Assembly: GCF_000317065.1 (NCBI RefSeq) | Contig: NC_019701.1 | Coordinates: 806,001 to 870,000, forward strand | Source of the DNA: Pseudanabaena sp. PCC 7367 | Lineage (GTDB): Bacteria; Cyanobacteriota; Cyanobacteriia; Pseudanabaenales; Pseudanabaenaceae | Length of the DNA: 64,000 bases | Direction of reading: 5' to 3' | In this document: piece after piece, positions 1-9,900 of the stretch | Numbering within the stretch: the stretch's first letter is position 1 | Layout of the letters: each line of letters starts with the position of its first letter | The notes under the pieces: model-generated | What the model was told of the DNA's origin: nothing | The model's database searches: none | The model's input: only the letters and a program-made list of their open reading frames with translations | Position numbers and translations under genes: made by a program

Positions 1-307
1 TTATGCCAGATTCTTGCCAGTTACGAAACCAGTCCAGCCACTTTTGAAAATCCCCCTCGGGAGCCAGGTACTCACTTTGCGCGATCGGATAGCCTTGTTC
101 GGCAAAGATCGCTGCTGTTTGTTTAGCCCTGACCAGTGGACTATGTTGTACTAGATCAAATTTTAACCCCAGATGATTAAGTTTGCGAGCAATCTTTTTA
201 GTCTTTTTATGACCTTCTTCCGTGAGGGGGCGATCGCCATCACGATCATAGCCAGCGCGATCGGCAGCAATGCCATGTCGAATGAAGTAAATACTAACCT
301 TAGTCAT
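1..307 (-). CDS. sixA: SixA-type phosphohistidine phosphatase (partial, 3' end outside window)
   Basis: The reading frame starts at the ATG at 305-307 and is open to the window edge, giving the first 102 residues. It begins MTKVSIYFIRHG, with the R10-H11-G12 phosphatase motif that carries the phospho-histidine intermediate, followed by a PLTEEGH stretch and SPLVRAKQTA, the typical order of the histidine phosphatase (phosphoglycerate mutase-like) superfamily. The compact N-terminus resembles SixA, which removes phosphate from histidine residues of signalling proteins. SixA proteins are about 150-165 residues, so roughly a third is missing here. The substrate is unknown; another small phosphatase of the same superfamily is possible. 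Confidence 0.8.
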   Translation of the reverse strand, partial: MTKVSIYFIRHGIAADRAGYDRDGDRPLTEEGHKKTKKIARKLNHLGLKFDLVQHSPLVRAKQTAAIFAEQGYPIAQSEYLAPEGDFQKWLDWFRNWQESGI

Positions 308-414
308 GCTTTAAGTTTGGCGACTCCTGGTAGAACGGATATGGAAGGGATAGGGATATGGACGTTGTACCTTAGTGGGATGGATTAACTAAATCTACAG
401 AACTCTACCGAATT

Positions 415-1212
415 CTATAAAGCCAGGGTTAACTGCAATTGACGCTTTGGTTTAATCTCCGCTTCCGGCACAGGTTCCGGGTCATCCTTCACCGCGTTGC
501 AATAGCGAGCATAACTACACCGCTTACAATGATCACCGGTGCAGGGCTGCCATTGCCGATCGCTCCGTAGCTGCAAAGCAATTTCACCGATCGCTTCGCG
601 TACCTTTTGCATATGTTCTGCCGTGGCGGGAAAGATGACCTTCTCGCCGGTGCGCAGAAAGATCAAGCTAAGTTGCTTCAGGCTTTTATGATAGCGCTGC
701 GCCAGAGCCAGATAATAGAGGCCGATTTGCAAGTCTACCGTGGTGGGATCGGGCAAATTAACTGTTTTGGCAGATTTATAGTCTATTAATTCCAGGCCAT
801 CATCGAGCCAATCGAGGCGATCGCACCTTCCAGTCAAATTAAACTCCACATTTTCCGCCAAGAAAGTGCCCTGAATTTTGCTTTCCAGCGCCAGCGGTCT
901 ATTAATTTCGCCCACCGCCACCATATATTGCTGGTAATAGGTTTGCAAAATCTCGCGTCCTTCTTGCACCTGGTTCATTGATAATGCCACTGAGTTTTTG
1001 AGCCAGCAGGATTCTAGCCACTCATACTCAGGAATTGGGGCTTGATAATGCCAATCACCATAGATCTGTTGCAGGGTCTTGTGTAAGGCTGTGCCTAGTC
1101 CAGCGGCACCAAAGAAAGAGGCACTAGGTAACCCCATCTCGTAGCGATAGTGGTATGACCGAGGACAACGGCTATAGGTTTGGAGCTTGGAAGCCGATAG
1201 GTGGTATGGCAT
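415..1212 (-). CDS. PD-(D/E)XK nuclease, RecB/Cas4-like, with probable Fe-S cluster
   Basis: A 265-residue protein of the RecB-type exonuclease family. It shows the N-terminal YSRCPRSYHYRY motif (Cys16), GTALH (His44), GRCDRLD (Asp131) and LIDYKSAK (Asp144, Lys146), which form the PD-(D/E)XK catalytic site. Cysteines 224, 229, 232 and 238 near the C-terminus, together with Cys16, match the four-cysteine Fe-S staple seen in Cas4 and AddB-type nucleases. It would cut DNA in repair or recombination. It stands alone, with no helicase partner beside it, and lies 35 kb from the CRISPR array, so a Cas4 role is not supported by position. Similar stand-alone proteins are common in cyanobacteria. Confidence 0.85.
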   Translation of the reverse strand: MPYHLSASKLQTYSRCPRSYHYRYEMGLPSASFFGAAGLGTALHKTLQQIYGDWHYQAPIPEYEWLESCWLKNSVALSMNQVQEGREILQTYYQQYMVAVGEINRPLALESKIQGTFLAENVEFNLTGRCDRLDWLDDGLELIDYKSAKTVNLPDPTTVDLQIGLYYLALAQRYHKSLKQLSLIFLRTGEKVIFPATAEHMQKVREAIGEIALQLRSDRQWQPCTGDHCKRCSYARYCNAVKDDPEPVPEAEIKPKRQLQLTLAL

Positions 1213-2011
1213 GGCAATATTTAGCCCAACTCAGAATCAAAGAGTTAGTTTGTATGATAGCAAATTGCTTTGATTAATCGGTAAATAAGATTAAAAAAAA
1301 GATAAGATCCAGCATTGATATCGCTCGCTCTGGATGCTGAAATTTGTGGCGATCGCATAAGCGATCGAACATTAGTTTTGTAAATCGCAACAAATCCTTA
1401 AAGCCTATTGCACAAATGCAGTTCATGATGCAGTATGTCAATATTGCAATGTTCATTACAAAGTCTAGGCAAAGCTGTTGCTAATATTGCTTAGAACGTT
1501 GCAAAAAATAGGGCAAGGAGACGCAAGGTTATTGTTGATTTTGCAAATGTTCTAAAAATCAACAAAATTAGGTAATTAACTGGATTGTGATTCAACCAAT
1601 TGCGGATTAAGTTAAATTTGAGCGATTAAATTTGAGCGATCGTAATTTGAACTTTAATTTAAACTTACGTGGCTTGGAATTTAAGCAGCTACCAACTAAA
1701 TCACTAGTACAACTTAATAAATTAATAAAATTTGCGTTTGGGCGTAAATTAGGCTGGAATAGTCGATCCTAGAGACATGATCTAGATTGCCTAACCCTCA
1801 AATATTTGCAAATATTTGCTGATTGACTAATCAGTACCTGGTTTGCCTATAAACTTTCAGAAAATCACAACCTGCAAAGCTAGAGAATTAGTGCAATTTA
1901 AATTGTCTGATTGATCGCCTTGATCGCCAACGCAAAAATTATTATTCACCTGGGAAAATATCGATCGCGGTTCTGCCGACTGGAATATTGGGGATACAGA
2001 AATAAATTAAA
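1213..2011. other. Intergenic spacer, no gene seen
   Basis: An 800-bp AT-rich spacer. A 60-codon minus-strand frame at 1274-1456 has no recognisable family and poor context. A short direct repeat built on the words TTAAATTTGAGCGAT lies around 1613-1640. No tRNA, terminator or convincing promoter was recognised. Confidence 0.5.
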
Positions 2012-2236
2012 ATGACCGTATTAGATCTACTGTCAAGGTGTACCTTTAACCTACATAATGGAGTGCTGAGGATAGATTGCCCCAATGTCGTGGTCGCCAA
2101 TCGATTGCTTTGTCGCTACGATCGCGTCTCTGAGTTGGCTAAACAATTTCCTCAGATTATGAAGTGGCAAATTTGGTGTGTGGGCAAGAAATATGCGCCA
2201 ACTATGTCGATTCGGAGTGGTGATATTTCTTCATAG
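2012..2236 (+). CDS. Small conserved-looking protein resembling DnaA domain I
   Basis: 74 residues with an ATG start; no strong Shine-Dalgarno is seen. The stretch GVLRIDCPNVVVANRLL followed by a basic/aromatic helix and IWCVG resembles the core of the DnaA N-terminal domain (L.I.APN.F...WL..RY..I), a small KH-like fold that binds DnaB and other partners. The AAA+ and DNA-binding parts of DnaA are absent. It precedes the CHAT gene by 180 bp on the same strand. The function is not known; the DnaA-I likeness is a by-eye match over about 45 residues. Confidence 0.6.
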   Translation: MTVLDLLSRCTFNLHNGVLRIDCPNVVVANRLLCRYDRVSELAKQFPQIMKWQIWCVGKKYAPTMSIRSGDISS

Positions 2237-2417
2237 TTGGCATGGCTGAGGTAAGTAGCTGATAGTCTAGCAATGGTAGCGATCGACTCAGAGGTGAAAT
2301 TAGTCTCATTTCTCCTTAGGGTTTATGTTCGTTTATGTGTTTGGAGCGATCGCTCAAATTAGGCTTTGCTCTTTGCCACTACCCAATAACTTAAGCAAGT
2401 GATTTAACGACTGCTTT

Positions 2418-5408
2418 ATGCCCAACCTGCCCAACTTGATCACCACAATCGCTAACTGGATTAGCTGGTTAATTCGATCGGTAGCCCAAGGGGGACATCG
2501 GCTGATTAGAGGTGGCAGGCAGCGATCGCGGCGATTGCTAGCATTTGCGGCATTGGCAATTACTACCGCTTTGGGTTCTATCTGGATTGCCAGGCCAGGC
2601 GCAGCGATCACCCAAATTCATTCTATAGAAACTAATATTAATGCTGCTGAATTAACCAATCAGCAAGGTAGAGAGCCTCATAGCGATCGTAAAAATAGTA
2701 AAGATAGCAGTCTTGCAAAAGCGATCGATCTAAGCCTGCTTGATGCAACTTCAAGCTATGCAGTGTTTCCAACTAATCCAACCAAGCCAACCCAAAATCA
2801 GGTTCTGGCTCAGTTAAATCAACTAGCTCAGGCCAGTAATGCTGCACCGGACTCATTAGATGCTTTAAATTCATTAGATTCAAGAATAGAGGCGGGACGA
2901 TCGCTCTATCGCAATGGTAGATACGCTGAAGCGATTATTAAATGGCAGCAGGCATTGCATCTAGCCGATCGGCAAAATGAATTGGTTGCGCAGGCAATGG
3001 TGCAAAGTAATCTCGCCCTGGCCTATCAAAAACAGGGGCAATGGACACAGGCAGAAGCAGCGATCGCTAGTAGTTTGGCGCTATTAAATTATGACGAAAA
3101 TGCAATCCCAGCCCCAGCAAATCAAACCCAGCAATTAGGATCATTTATTGCCTCGCTACAACCTACACCAACCCTGGCACAAGCATTAAATACTAAAGCC
3201 AGCTTGCAATTTGCGCGGGGACAAACCCGATCGGCACTAACCACCTGGCAGATCGCCACCGCCATCTATCAGCAAGTGGGTAATCCGATCGGGGAAATTC
3301 GCGGTCGCTTGAACCAGGCTCAAGCCCTGAAGGCATTGGGATTTTTCCGGCGTGCCCTCAACGAACTAGAACAGGTTAAGGTGCAACTCCAGGATGTTCC
3401 TAGCTCGGCGATCGCGGCGGCTGGCTGGCGCAATCTGGGAGATGCTCTCGTTGCAACTGGGGAGTTTGAGCAGGCAGAAACCGCCTTGAATCAGAGTTTG
3501 GCGATCGCCCAGGCCACTGATGCAACTGATGCAGTAGATACGGATCTAGAGGTGAGTAGTACCTTTTTGAGTTTGGGTAATTTATTTTGGGTCAGGGCTC
3601 AGCAAGCAGTCGTAAGAAGCACCAGTGATATTAATGCCGCATTGGGCTATTACGAAGCAGCCGCAAATGCTGCAATATTGGCAAGCGATCAAATTAATGC
3701 CGATCTCAATCGTTTGCACTTACTTACTGCAACCGAGAGACTTGAGAGCGCAATCGCCCTTGCCAATGAATTAGAATCGCCGATCGCCAATCTGCCTCCC
3801 AGCCGTGACCATATCTATGCCAGGATTAACTATGCTGGCAACCTGGTTAAAATTGCCGACGAAAATCAAAACAATCGCTACTATCTCGCCGCGTCGGATA
3901 TTCTAGCAAAAGCGATCGCCCAGGCCAAGGAACTAAAAGATCAGCGCAGTCTTGCCTATGGCTTGGGAAATCTGGCCCATGTGTATGAACAAACTGGTCA
4001 GCTAGCAGCAGCTAAGCAACTGAGCGAAGAGGCTTTGGCGATCGCCCAATCGATCGATGCCCCCGATATTGCCTATCGTTGGCAGTGGCAATTAGGCCGA
4101 ATTTTGAGCAGCCAGGGAGATCCAGAAGCGGCGGTTGCGGCCTACAGCGAAGCGGTGAATAGTCTTGAGTATTTGCGCAGTGATCTGGTGGCAACCAGTC
4201 AGGGCGTGCAGTTTTCTTTTCGGGATAGTGTTGAGCCAGTCTATCGCCAGTTGGTGAGTCTGTTGCTGAGCGATCAGTTTGGCAATGGGGTAACCAAACA
4301 GAAAAACCTACTCAAGGCTCAAGCAGTGATTGAATCGTTGCGGCAAGCTGAACTGGTGGACTTTTTCCGCGCCGATTGTGTGGAGGCTAAACCGGTTACG
4401 ATCGCAGCGCTAGATCCCAATGCCGCCTTGATTTATCCAGTAGTGCTAGACGATCGCCTGGAAGTGATTTTGCGATTGCCCGATCAGCCTTTACGTCACT
4501 ATGCCACAACCGTTACCAGCAGCCGTGTAAATACTATGGTGGTAGACCTGCGGATTAATTTACTCGATCGCACTGCGGTAGACTATTTGGCTCAGGCACA
4601 GCAACTATACGATTGGTTAATTCGCCCTGCCGCCACGGAAATTGCCAATAGCAAGGCAAGCAATTTAATCTTTGTGCTGGATGATGCGCTGCGAAATGTG
4701 CCGATGGCCGTGTTACACGATGGCGATCGCTACCTTGGCCAGGACTATAGCATTGCGATGGCACCAGGATTGGAGCTAATTGAATCACAACAGCTCGATC
4801 GCCAGGAGATCGTTGCTCTCACCGCTGGGCTGACTGAAGCTAGGCAGGGGTTTAGTTCGCTGCCCAATGTGGAATTGGAGCTAACGGAAATAAACAGTCA
4901 GGTGCCTAGCCAGATTTTGCTCAATCAGGAATTCACCAACGATCGGCTGACTGCTTCGCTCCAAAATGCTGACTTCCCGATCATTCATCTGGCCACCCAC
5001 GGTGAGTTTAGCTCCAAAGCTGAAGATACCTTCTTACTGACCTGGGATAGTCGCTTGAATATTGAAGACCTTAAGCAACTTTTGGGGAGCCGATCGCAAT
5101 CGGAAGACAAGGCGATCGAGCTATTAATTTTGAGTGCCTGTGAAACAGCGGTGGGCGATCGGCGGGCGGCGTTGGGACTGGCCGGAATGGCGGTACGAGC
5201 TGGGGCAAGGAGTACGCTGGCTTCGTTGTGGTCGATCGATGATGCGGCCACCGCCCAGTTCATGGCAAGGCTCTATGATAATTTAGGCGATCGGAATATT
5301 TCCAGGGCGAAGGCATTGCAAAAGGCTCAGATCGCGCTAATTAATGATCCTGAATATAACCATCCATTCTTCTGGGCTCCGTTTGTGATGGTGGGTAACT
5401 GGCTATAG
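2418..5408 (+). CDS. TPR-CHAT domain protein (caspase-like fold), membrane-anchored or exported
   Basis: A 996-residue protein. A hydrophobic segment at about residues 41-62 (LLAFAALAITTALGSIWIA) after a basic N-terminus suggests a signal anchor or signal peptide. Residues about 150-610 contain tetratricopeptide-type helical repeats rich in Ala, Leu and Gln. The C-terminal 350 residues form a CHAT domain: IIHLATHGEF with His861 and LILSACETA with Cys908 form the expected His/Cys dyad, and the ending PFFWAPFVMVGNW is typical. CHAT domains are caspase-related; some are proteases. In cyanobacteria such genes often sit with secreted haemagglutinin-like proteins, but no such partner is seen here. 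The stop lies 40 bp from the convergent rfbD end. Protease activity is inferred from the dyad only. Confidence 0.9.
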   Translation: MPNLPNLITTIANWISWLIRSVAQGGHRLIRGGRQRSRRLLAFAALAITTALGSIWIARPGAAITQIHSIETNINAAELTNQQGREPHSDRKNSKDSSLAKAIDLSLLDATSSYAVFPTNPTKPTQNQVLAQLNQLAQASNAAPDSLDALNSLDSRIEAGRSLYRNGRYAEAIIKWQQALHLADRQNELVAQAMVQSNLALAYQKQGQWTQAEAAIASSLALLNYDENAIPAPANQTQQLGSFIASLQPTPTLAQALNTKASLQFARGQTRSALTTWQIATAIYQQVGNPIGEIRGRLNQAQALKALGFFRRALNELEQVKVQLQDVPSSAIAAAGWRNLGDALVATGEFEQAETALNQSLAIAQATDATDAVDTDLEVSSTFLSLGNLFWVRAQQAVVRSTSDINAALGYYEAAANAAILASDQINADLNRLHLLTATERLESAIALANELESPIANLPPSRDHIYARINYAGNLVKIADENQNNRYYLAASDILAKAIAQAKELKDQRSLAYGLGNLAHVYEQTGQLAAAKQLSEEALAIAQSIDAPDIAYRWQWQLGRILSSQGDPEAAVAAYSEAVNSLEYLRSDLVATSQGVQFSFRDSVEPVYRQLVSLLLSDQFGNGVTKQKNLLKAQAVIESLRQAELVDFFRADCVEAKPVTIAALDPNAALIYPVVLDDRLEVILRLPDQPLRHYATTVTSSRVNTMVVDLRINLLDRTAVDYLAQAQQLYDWLIRPAATEIANSKASNLIFVLDDALRNVPMAVLHDGDRYLGQDYSIAMAPGLELIESQQLDRQEIVALTAGLTEARQGFSSLPNVELELTEINSQVPSQILLNQEFTNDRLTASLQNADFPIIHLATHGEFSSKAEDTFLLTWDSRLNIEDLKQLLGSRSQSEDKAIELLILSACETAVGDRRAALGLAGMAVRAGARSTLASLWSIDDAATAQFMARLYDNLGDRNISRAKALQKAQIALINDPEYNHPFFWAPFVMVGNWL

Positions 5409-5448
5409 GGCTGGAGATTTTGCCGCTTTCTATAATATTCGTGAATAA

Positions 5449-6360
5449 TTACACTTCCGCCAATACCATTGCCAAGCATTCTTCCCAGGTGGGCAAATTT
5501 ATATTAAACGTATCGCATAGCTTGGTGGGATCGAGTTGGGAATTGGCAGGGCGTTTTGCTGGCGTAGGATATTCACTGGTGGAAATTGGCTGGATTGCTT
5601 TAATGATCTGCTGTTCTGCCTGCCGATCGCCCACCATGATCGCCTTCGCAAACCCATGCCAACTGGTACTGCCAGCCGCAGTGAGATGATATACCCCACC
5701 GCGATCGGTAAACCAATTAGTTAGACTTGGTGTTGGTGAACCGGAAGCAGAGCTACTAATCGCCTGGGTAATAATGTGGGCAGTGGTCTGGGCGATCAAC
5801 CGCGACCAGGTGGGTGTGCCGAGTTGATCGGCGACAACGCGCAATTCTTCTTTTTGGCGGAACAATCGCAACATCGTGATCATAAAATTCTTACCAATCC
5901 GGCCATAGACCCAGCAGGTACGCAGAATTAGATGGGCTGCCCCACTCTGGGCGATCGCTGCTTCTCCGGCGAGCTTGGTTTTGCCATAGACTCCGAGGGG
6001 ATTGGTGGGATCGGTTTCGACATATGCGCCATCCTTACTGCCATCAAACACATAATCCGTGGAATAGTGAATCATCGTTGCACCCAGTTTTTTAGCTTCC
6101 GCCGCCATAATCCCCGGCGCAATGCCATTGATCTGCATCGCCAATTCTGGTTCTGATTCGGCTTTGTCCACGGCAGTATAGGCAGCGGGATTGATAATCA
6201 AATCTGGTTGGATCTCTTTGATCGCATTGCGAATCCTATCAGGATTGGCTAGGTCTAGAGTTTGCCGATCGCAAGTAATCACCTGCCCCAGCGTGAGCAA
6301 CGATCTTTGCAATTCCCAACCCACCTGGCCAGTTGTGCCCGTCAGCAGAATTTTTACCAT
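5449..6360 (-). CDS. rfbD: dTDP-4-dehydrorhamnose reductase
   Basis: A 303-residue short-chain reductase (RmlD family) making dTDP-L-rhamnose, the last step before rhamnose is put into surface polysaccharides. The N-terminal Rossmann motif GTTGQVG (Gly8, Gly11, Gly14) binds NAD(P)H. The sequence HYSTDYVFDG (Thr101, Asp102, Tyr103) and the catalytic Y125-G-K-T-K129 pair are intact. The length is normal for the family. It lies 27 bp after rfbC on the same strand and is the last gene of the cyaC - kinase - rfbC - rfbD group. No rfbA or rfbB is in the window. Confidence 0.95.
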   Translation of the reverse strand: MVKILLTGTTGQVGWELQRSLLTLGQVITCDRQTLDLANPDRIRNAIKEIQPDLIINPAAYTAVDKAESEPELAMQINGIAPGIMAAEAKKLGATMIHYSTDYVFDGSKDGAYVETDPTNPLGVYGKTKLAGEAAIAQSGAAHLILRTCWVYGRIGKNFMITMLRLFRQKEELRVVADQLGTPTWSRLIAQTTAHIITQAISSSASGSPTPSLTNWFTDRGGVYHLTAAGSTSWHGFAKAIMVGDRQAEQQIIKAIQPISTSEYPTPAKRPANSQLDPTKLCDTFNINLPTWEECLAMVLAEV

Positions 6361-6387
6361 ATTGAACCAAAATTAAGTAGTCAAAAT

Positions 6388-6933
6388 TCAATCAAACAAG
6401 TCTGCTTCTTTTAATCGTTTTCCGGCCTTATCCTTGTTCGACAAAATCGGCTCACCATCCAGTTGCCAATCGATGTTTAATTCAGGATCATTCCACAGCA
6501 ACGATCGCTCATGCTGAGGGGCATAATAATTGGTGGTTTTATAGAGGAAATCCGCATAGTCCGATCGCACCAGGAAGCCATGCCCAAACCCTGGCGGCAC
6601 CCAGAATTGACGTTTATTTTCAGCACTCAAGATCACGCTCACCCACTGGCCAAAGGTAGGTGAGCTTTTGCGTAGATCCACCGCCACATCAAGCACCTCT
6701 CCGATCACCACGCGCACCAATTTACCCTGAGCCTGTTGGATTTGATAGTGCAACCCCCGCAACACATTTTTGCCGGAGCGAGAATGATTATCCTGCACAA
6801 ATTCCAGCGTGATGCCTGCTTCATCGGCTAGCTTTTGCTGGTTAAAGCTTTCCATGAAAAAGCCGCGATCGTCACCAAACACGGCAGGTTCAATAATCAA
6901 TAGATCAGGGATTTTAGTTTTAATGATTTCCAT
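6388..6933 (-). CDS. rfbC: dTDP-4-dehydrorhamnose 3,5-epimerase
   Basis: 181 residues of the RmlC cupin family, which epimerises dTDP-4-keto-6-deoxyglucose at C3 and C5 in the dTDP-rhamnose pathway. The hallmark LRGLHYQ (catalytic base His62), FWVPPGFGHGF and FLYKTTNYY are present. The length is normal. The gene starts 40 bp after the stop of the upstream histidine kinase and ends 27 bp before rfbD, so it is probably cotranscribed with both. All key residues visible by eye are retained. Confidence 0.96.
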   Translation of the reverse strand: MEIIKTKIPDLLIIEPAVFGDDRGFFMESFNQQKLADEAGITLEFVQDNHSRSGKNVLRGLHYQIQQAQGKLVRVVIGEVLDVAVDLRKSSPTFGQWVSVILSAENKRQFWVPPGFGHGFLVRSDYADFLYKTTNYYAPQHERSLLWNDPELNIDWQLDGEPILSNKDKAGKRLKEADLFD

Positions 6934-6973
6934 GCTTACTTATCATGTCTGCAATAATTTGCAATAATTTGCA

Positions 6974-9900
6974 TTAATTTACCAAATCAGAATTTAAAGG
7001 CAATTCAATCATAAACTGTGCCCCTGAACCGATCGTTGACTCACACCACAATCGCCCCTGATGTTTTTCCACAATAATTTGATAGCTGATCGACAGACCT
7101 AAGCCTGTGCCCTGCCCGACTGGTTTGGTGGTAAAAAATGGATCGAATAGTTTAGCGATCGTCTCCGCATCGATCCCTGGCCCGTTGTCGCTCATCTTAA
7201 TCAACACCCGATCGCCAATTAATTCAGTGCTAATCATAATCTGGCTAGGATTTTCCTTTACTTCTGCTGGAGGGCGAGCCTGGTTATATTCTTCCAGCGC
7301 ATCGATCGCATTGCTAAGAATATTCATAAACACCTGATTTATCTGCCCCGCGTGGCACTCCACTGGCAACAGATCGCCATATTGCTTCACTACCTCGACC
7401 CCAGGATAATCACCATAGGGTTTAATTCGATTCTGGAGAATCAACAAAGTGTTATCAATGCCCTCATGTAAATCAAAGGGTTTTTTGTCGCCCTGATCGA
7501 CCCGTGAGAAATTCCGCAACGACATTACAATCTGGCGAATCCGATCGGCACCAATTTTCATCGAGTTCAGCATTTTCGGCAGGTCTTCGGAGATAAAGTC
7601 TAGGTCTTCGTCTTCGACCATCTCGCTAATTGATTCTGGTGGTTCGGGGTAATGCTGTTGATAGAGCTTGAGAATCTCAAACAGGCTATGGATATAGCGG
7701 GTGGCATGGTTGAGATTGCCATGAATAAAATTCACCGGATTATTAATTTCATGGGCTACACCCGCAACTAGCTGCCCCAGGCTGGACATTTTCTCGGTTT
7801 GGATTAGTTGCGATTGGGTTTCCTGCAAATCCTGGAGTGTGGTTTCTAGCTGTAGCGCCTGGGCATAGGCTTTACTGGCATCACGGCGGGTTTGGGCATA
7901 TAGCTCGGCTTGGTTAATGGCGATCGCCAATTGATCGGAAGCCGTGTCCAGCAACTCCAGTTCATCATCACTCCAGGGACGCACCCCATTACAATGGGCG
8001 ATCACCACCACGCCCAACTTACCCAGATTGGTCTTGATCGGAATTAAAAGTTGAGCGGTGAAGCCCCGCGCCAGTAAATATTCGCGGCTATTGGGATCAA
8101 GCTCGGCATCTTCCTCGATCGAGTCGGTACGCACCATATCCAGTGCTAATACTTTTTGCACCAGGGCTGGGACTTGAGACAGGGGGAAATAGTCCACACC
8201 CACAGGTAATTCCTGGCTGGTGGCAATATGCACTAGCTCAAACTCTGGTGGTTCCGAATCTGGCTTATACCAGAAGAAATTACACAGATCGACCTGAAGC
8301 AGTTCACAAATTTCAACTACAGCGGCAGAGAGGGTTTGATCGAGATCCAGGGAATCGCGGATTTGGCTGGCAAGGCGACGATTGAGTAATTCTTCGCGCT
8401 GCACCAGCTCTTTAAATCTGGCCTTAGACTTGCGCAATTCCCGTTCTGTGCGCTGGCGTTCCCATTGTTCAATGCTGAGGGAAACCACATCGGCGATCGA
8501 ATGGGCAAAATTTTGCTCCTCCAGTGCCCATTCTCTGGTTGGCCCAAAATGTTCGTATAGCAATACCCCTACCGTTTGTCCACCCAAGCGCAGTGGTACA
8601 TCCAGCACAGCACTAGCTCCTGCCCCCGGCACGTAGGCTCCAGCACTTTCATTGGTGGGGGTGAGGAAAAAGTAATCGACGATCGTTGAGGTAACATACT
8701 CCTTAGTTTGCTCTGTCTGGGCTTCGGCTTCCAGTTTACCCAGCCCCAGTGTGGTTTTAAAACAATCAGGGTAGTCGGCAATATGCACTTCAATTCGGCG
8801 TGAATGGCGATCGCTAGTGCGTTGATATAAGTTCAAACAATAGGCTTTACTGGCCTGCTCGCCATACATCCACACACTCACCCGCTCCACTTCCAGCGTT
8901 TGGGCAGCAATTTTGGTGATCGTGCCTAAATTAACATTCAGATCGCCGCTGTTTCTGACCCGTTGCTTGGTTAACTCCAACAGGGCTTGCTGTTGCCGTC
9001 TCAGACGCATACTACTGAGCTGGAGTGCTGCTTCAGCCTGTTTGCGATCGGTGACATCATGGGCCACAATCACCAGCCCGGTTACCTCATTCTCGTCATT
9101 GCGAATCACACTCCCCGATGATTCTAGAATTCGCCAGGTGCCGTTTTTATGCTGCATCCGATATTGCAGTTGCTGACCTTGCTTAGTTCTGAGGGTAGCT
9201 TGGGCTACTTCTACAACCTTGGCCTGATCGTCAGGGTGAATGTGGGAATAGGCCCAGGTACCTTTTAATTCATCGGGGGCATACCCTAAAACCGATTGGT
9301 AGGAGGGGCTATTATAAATTCGATAGCCCTTAGCATCAATCACCGCAATTAAATCAGCGGCATTTTCCGAAATCAGCCTAAATCGCTCTTCACTCTCGCG
9401 CAGCGCTAATTCAGAGAGTTTGCGCTCAGTAATATCGTGGGCAACCACCACTAGGCTTTCAGCTTCACCCTGCTCATTGGTAATCACGGTGCTGGTCGAA
9501 GACAGGGTACGCCAGGTGCCATTTTTATGCTGGGCTCGATATTCCAGTGTTTGCCCTTCACCACTGGCAAAGGCATCCTTGGCGGCATTAATCACCATTT
9601 CCCGATCATCCGGATGAATGCGGCCAAACGACCAGGTGCCCTTGATCTCTTCCGGTGAATAGCCCAGGATTTTCCCGTAGGAGGGGCTGTTATAGATGCG
9701 ATAACCACTGCGATCGACCACGGCGATCAGATCGGCAACATTCTCAGCAATGGTGCGAAAGTGTTCTTCTCGCTTGCGCAGGTTTATTAGATTTTGCTGG
9801 CGATCGCTGATTTCTTCGATCGTAATGATTGCAGCGATTGGTTGGATCGATTTCTCAGCATTATTGGCAGGCTTGGCAGGGCTGATTTTAATTACAAAAT

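Noticed and set aside
415-1212. Calling the RecB-type nuclease Cas4
   Set aside because: It has the Fe-S cysteines and the nuclease motif but lies 35 kb from the array with no cas neighbour; generic RecB-family nuclease is safer.
1274-1456. 60-codon minus-strand frame in the first spacer
   Set aside because: No family features, atypical composition, no ribosome site.
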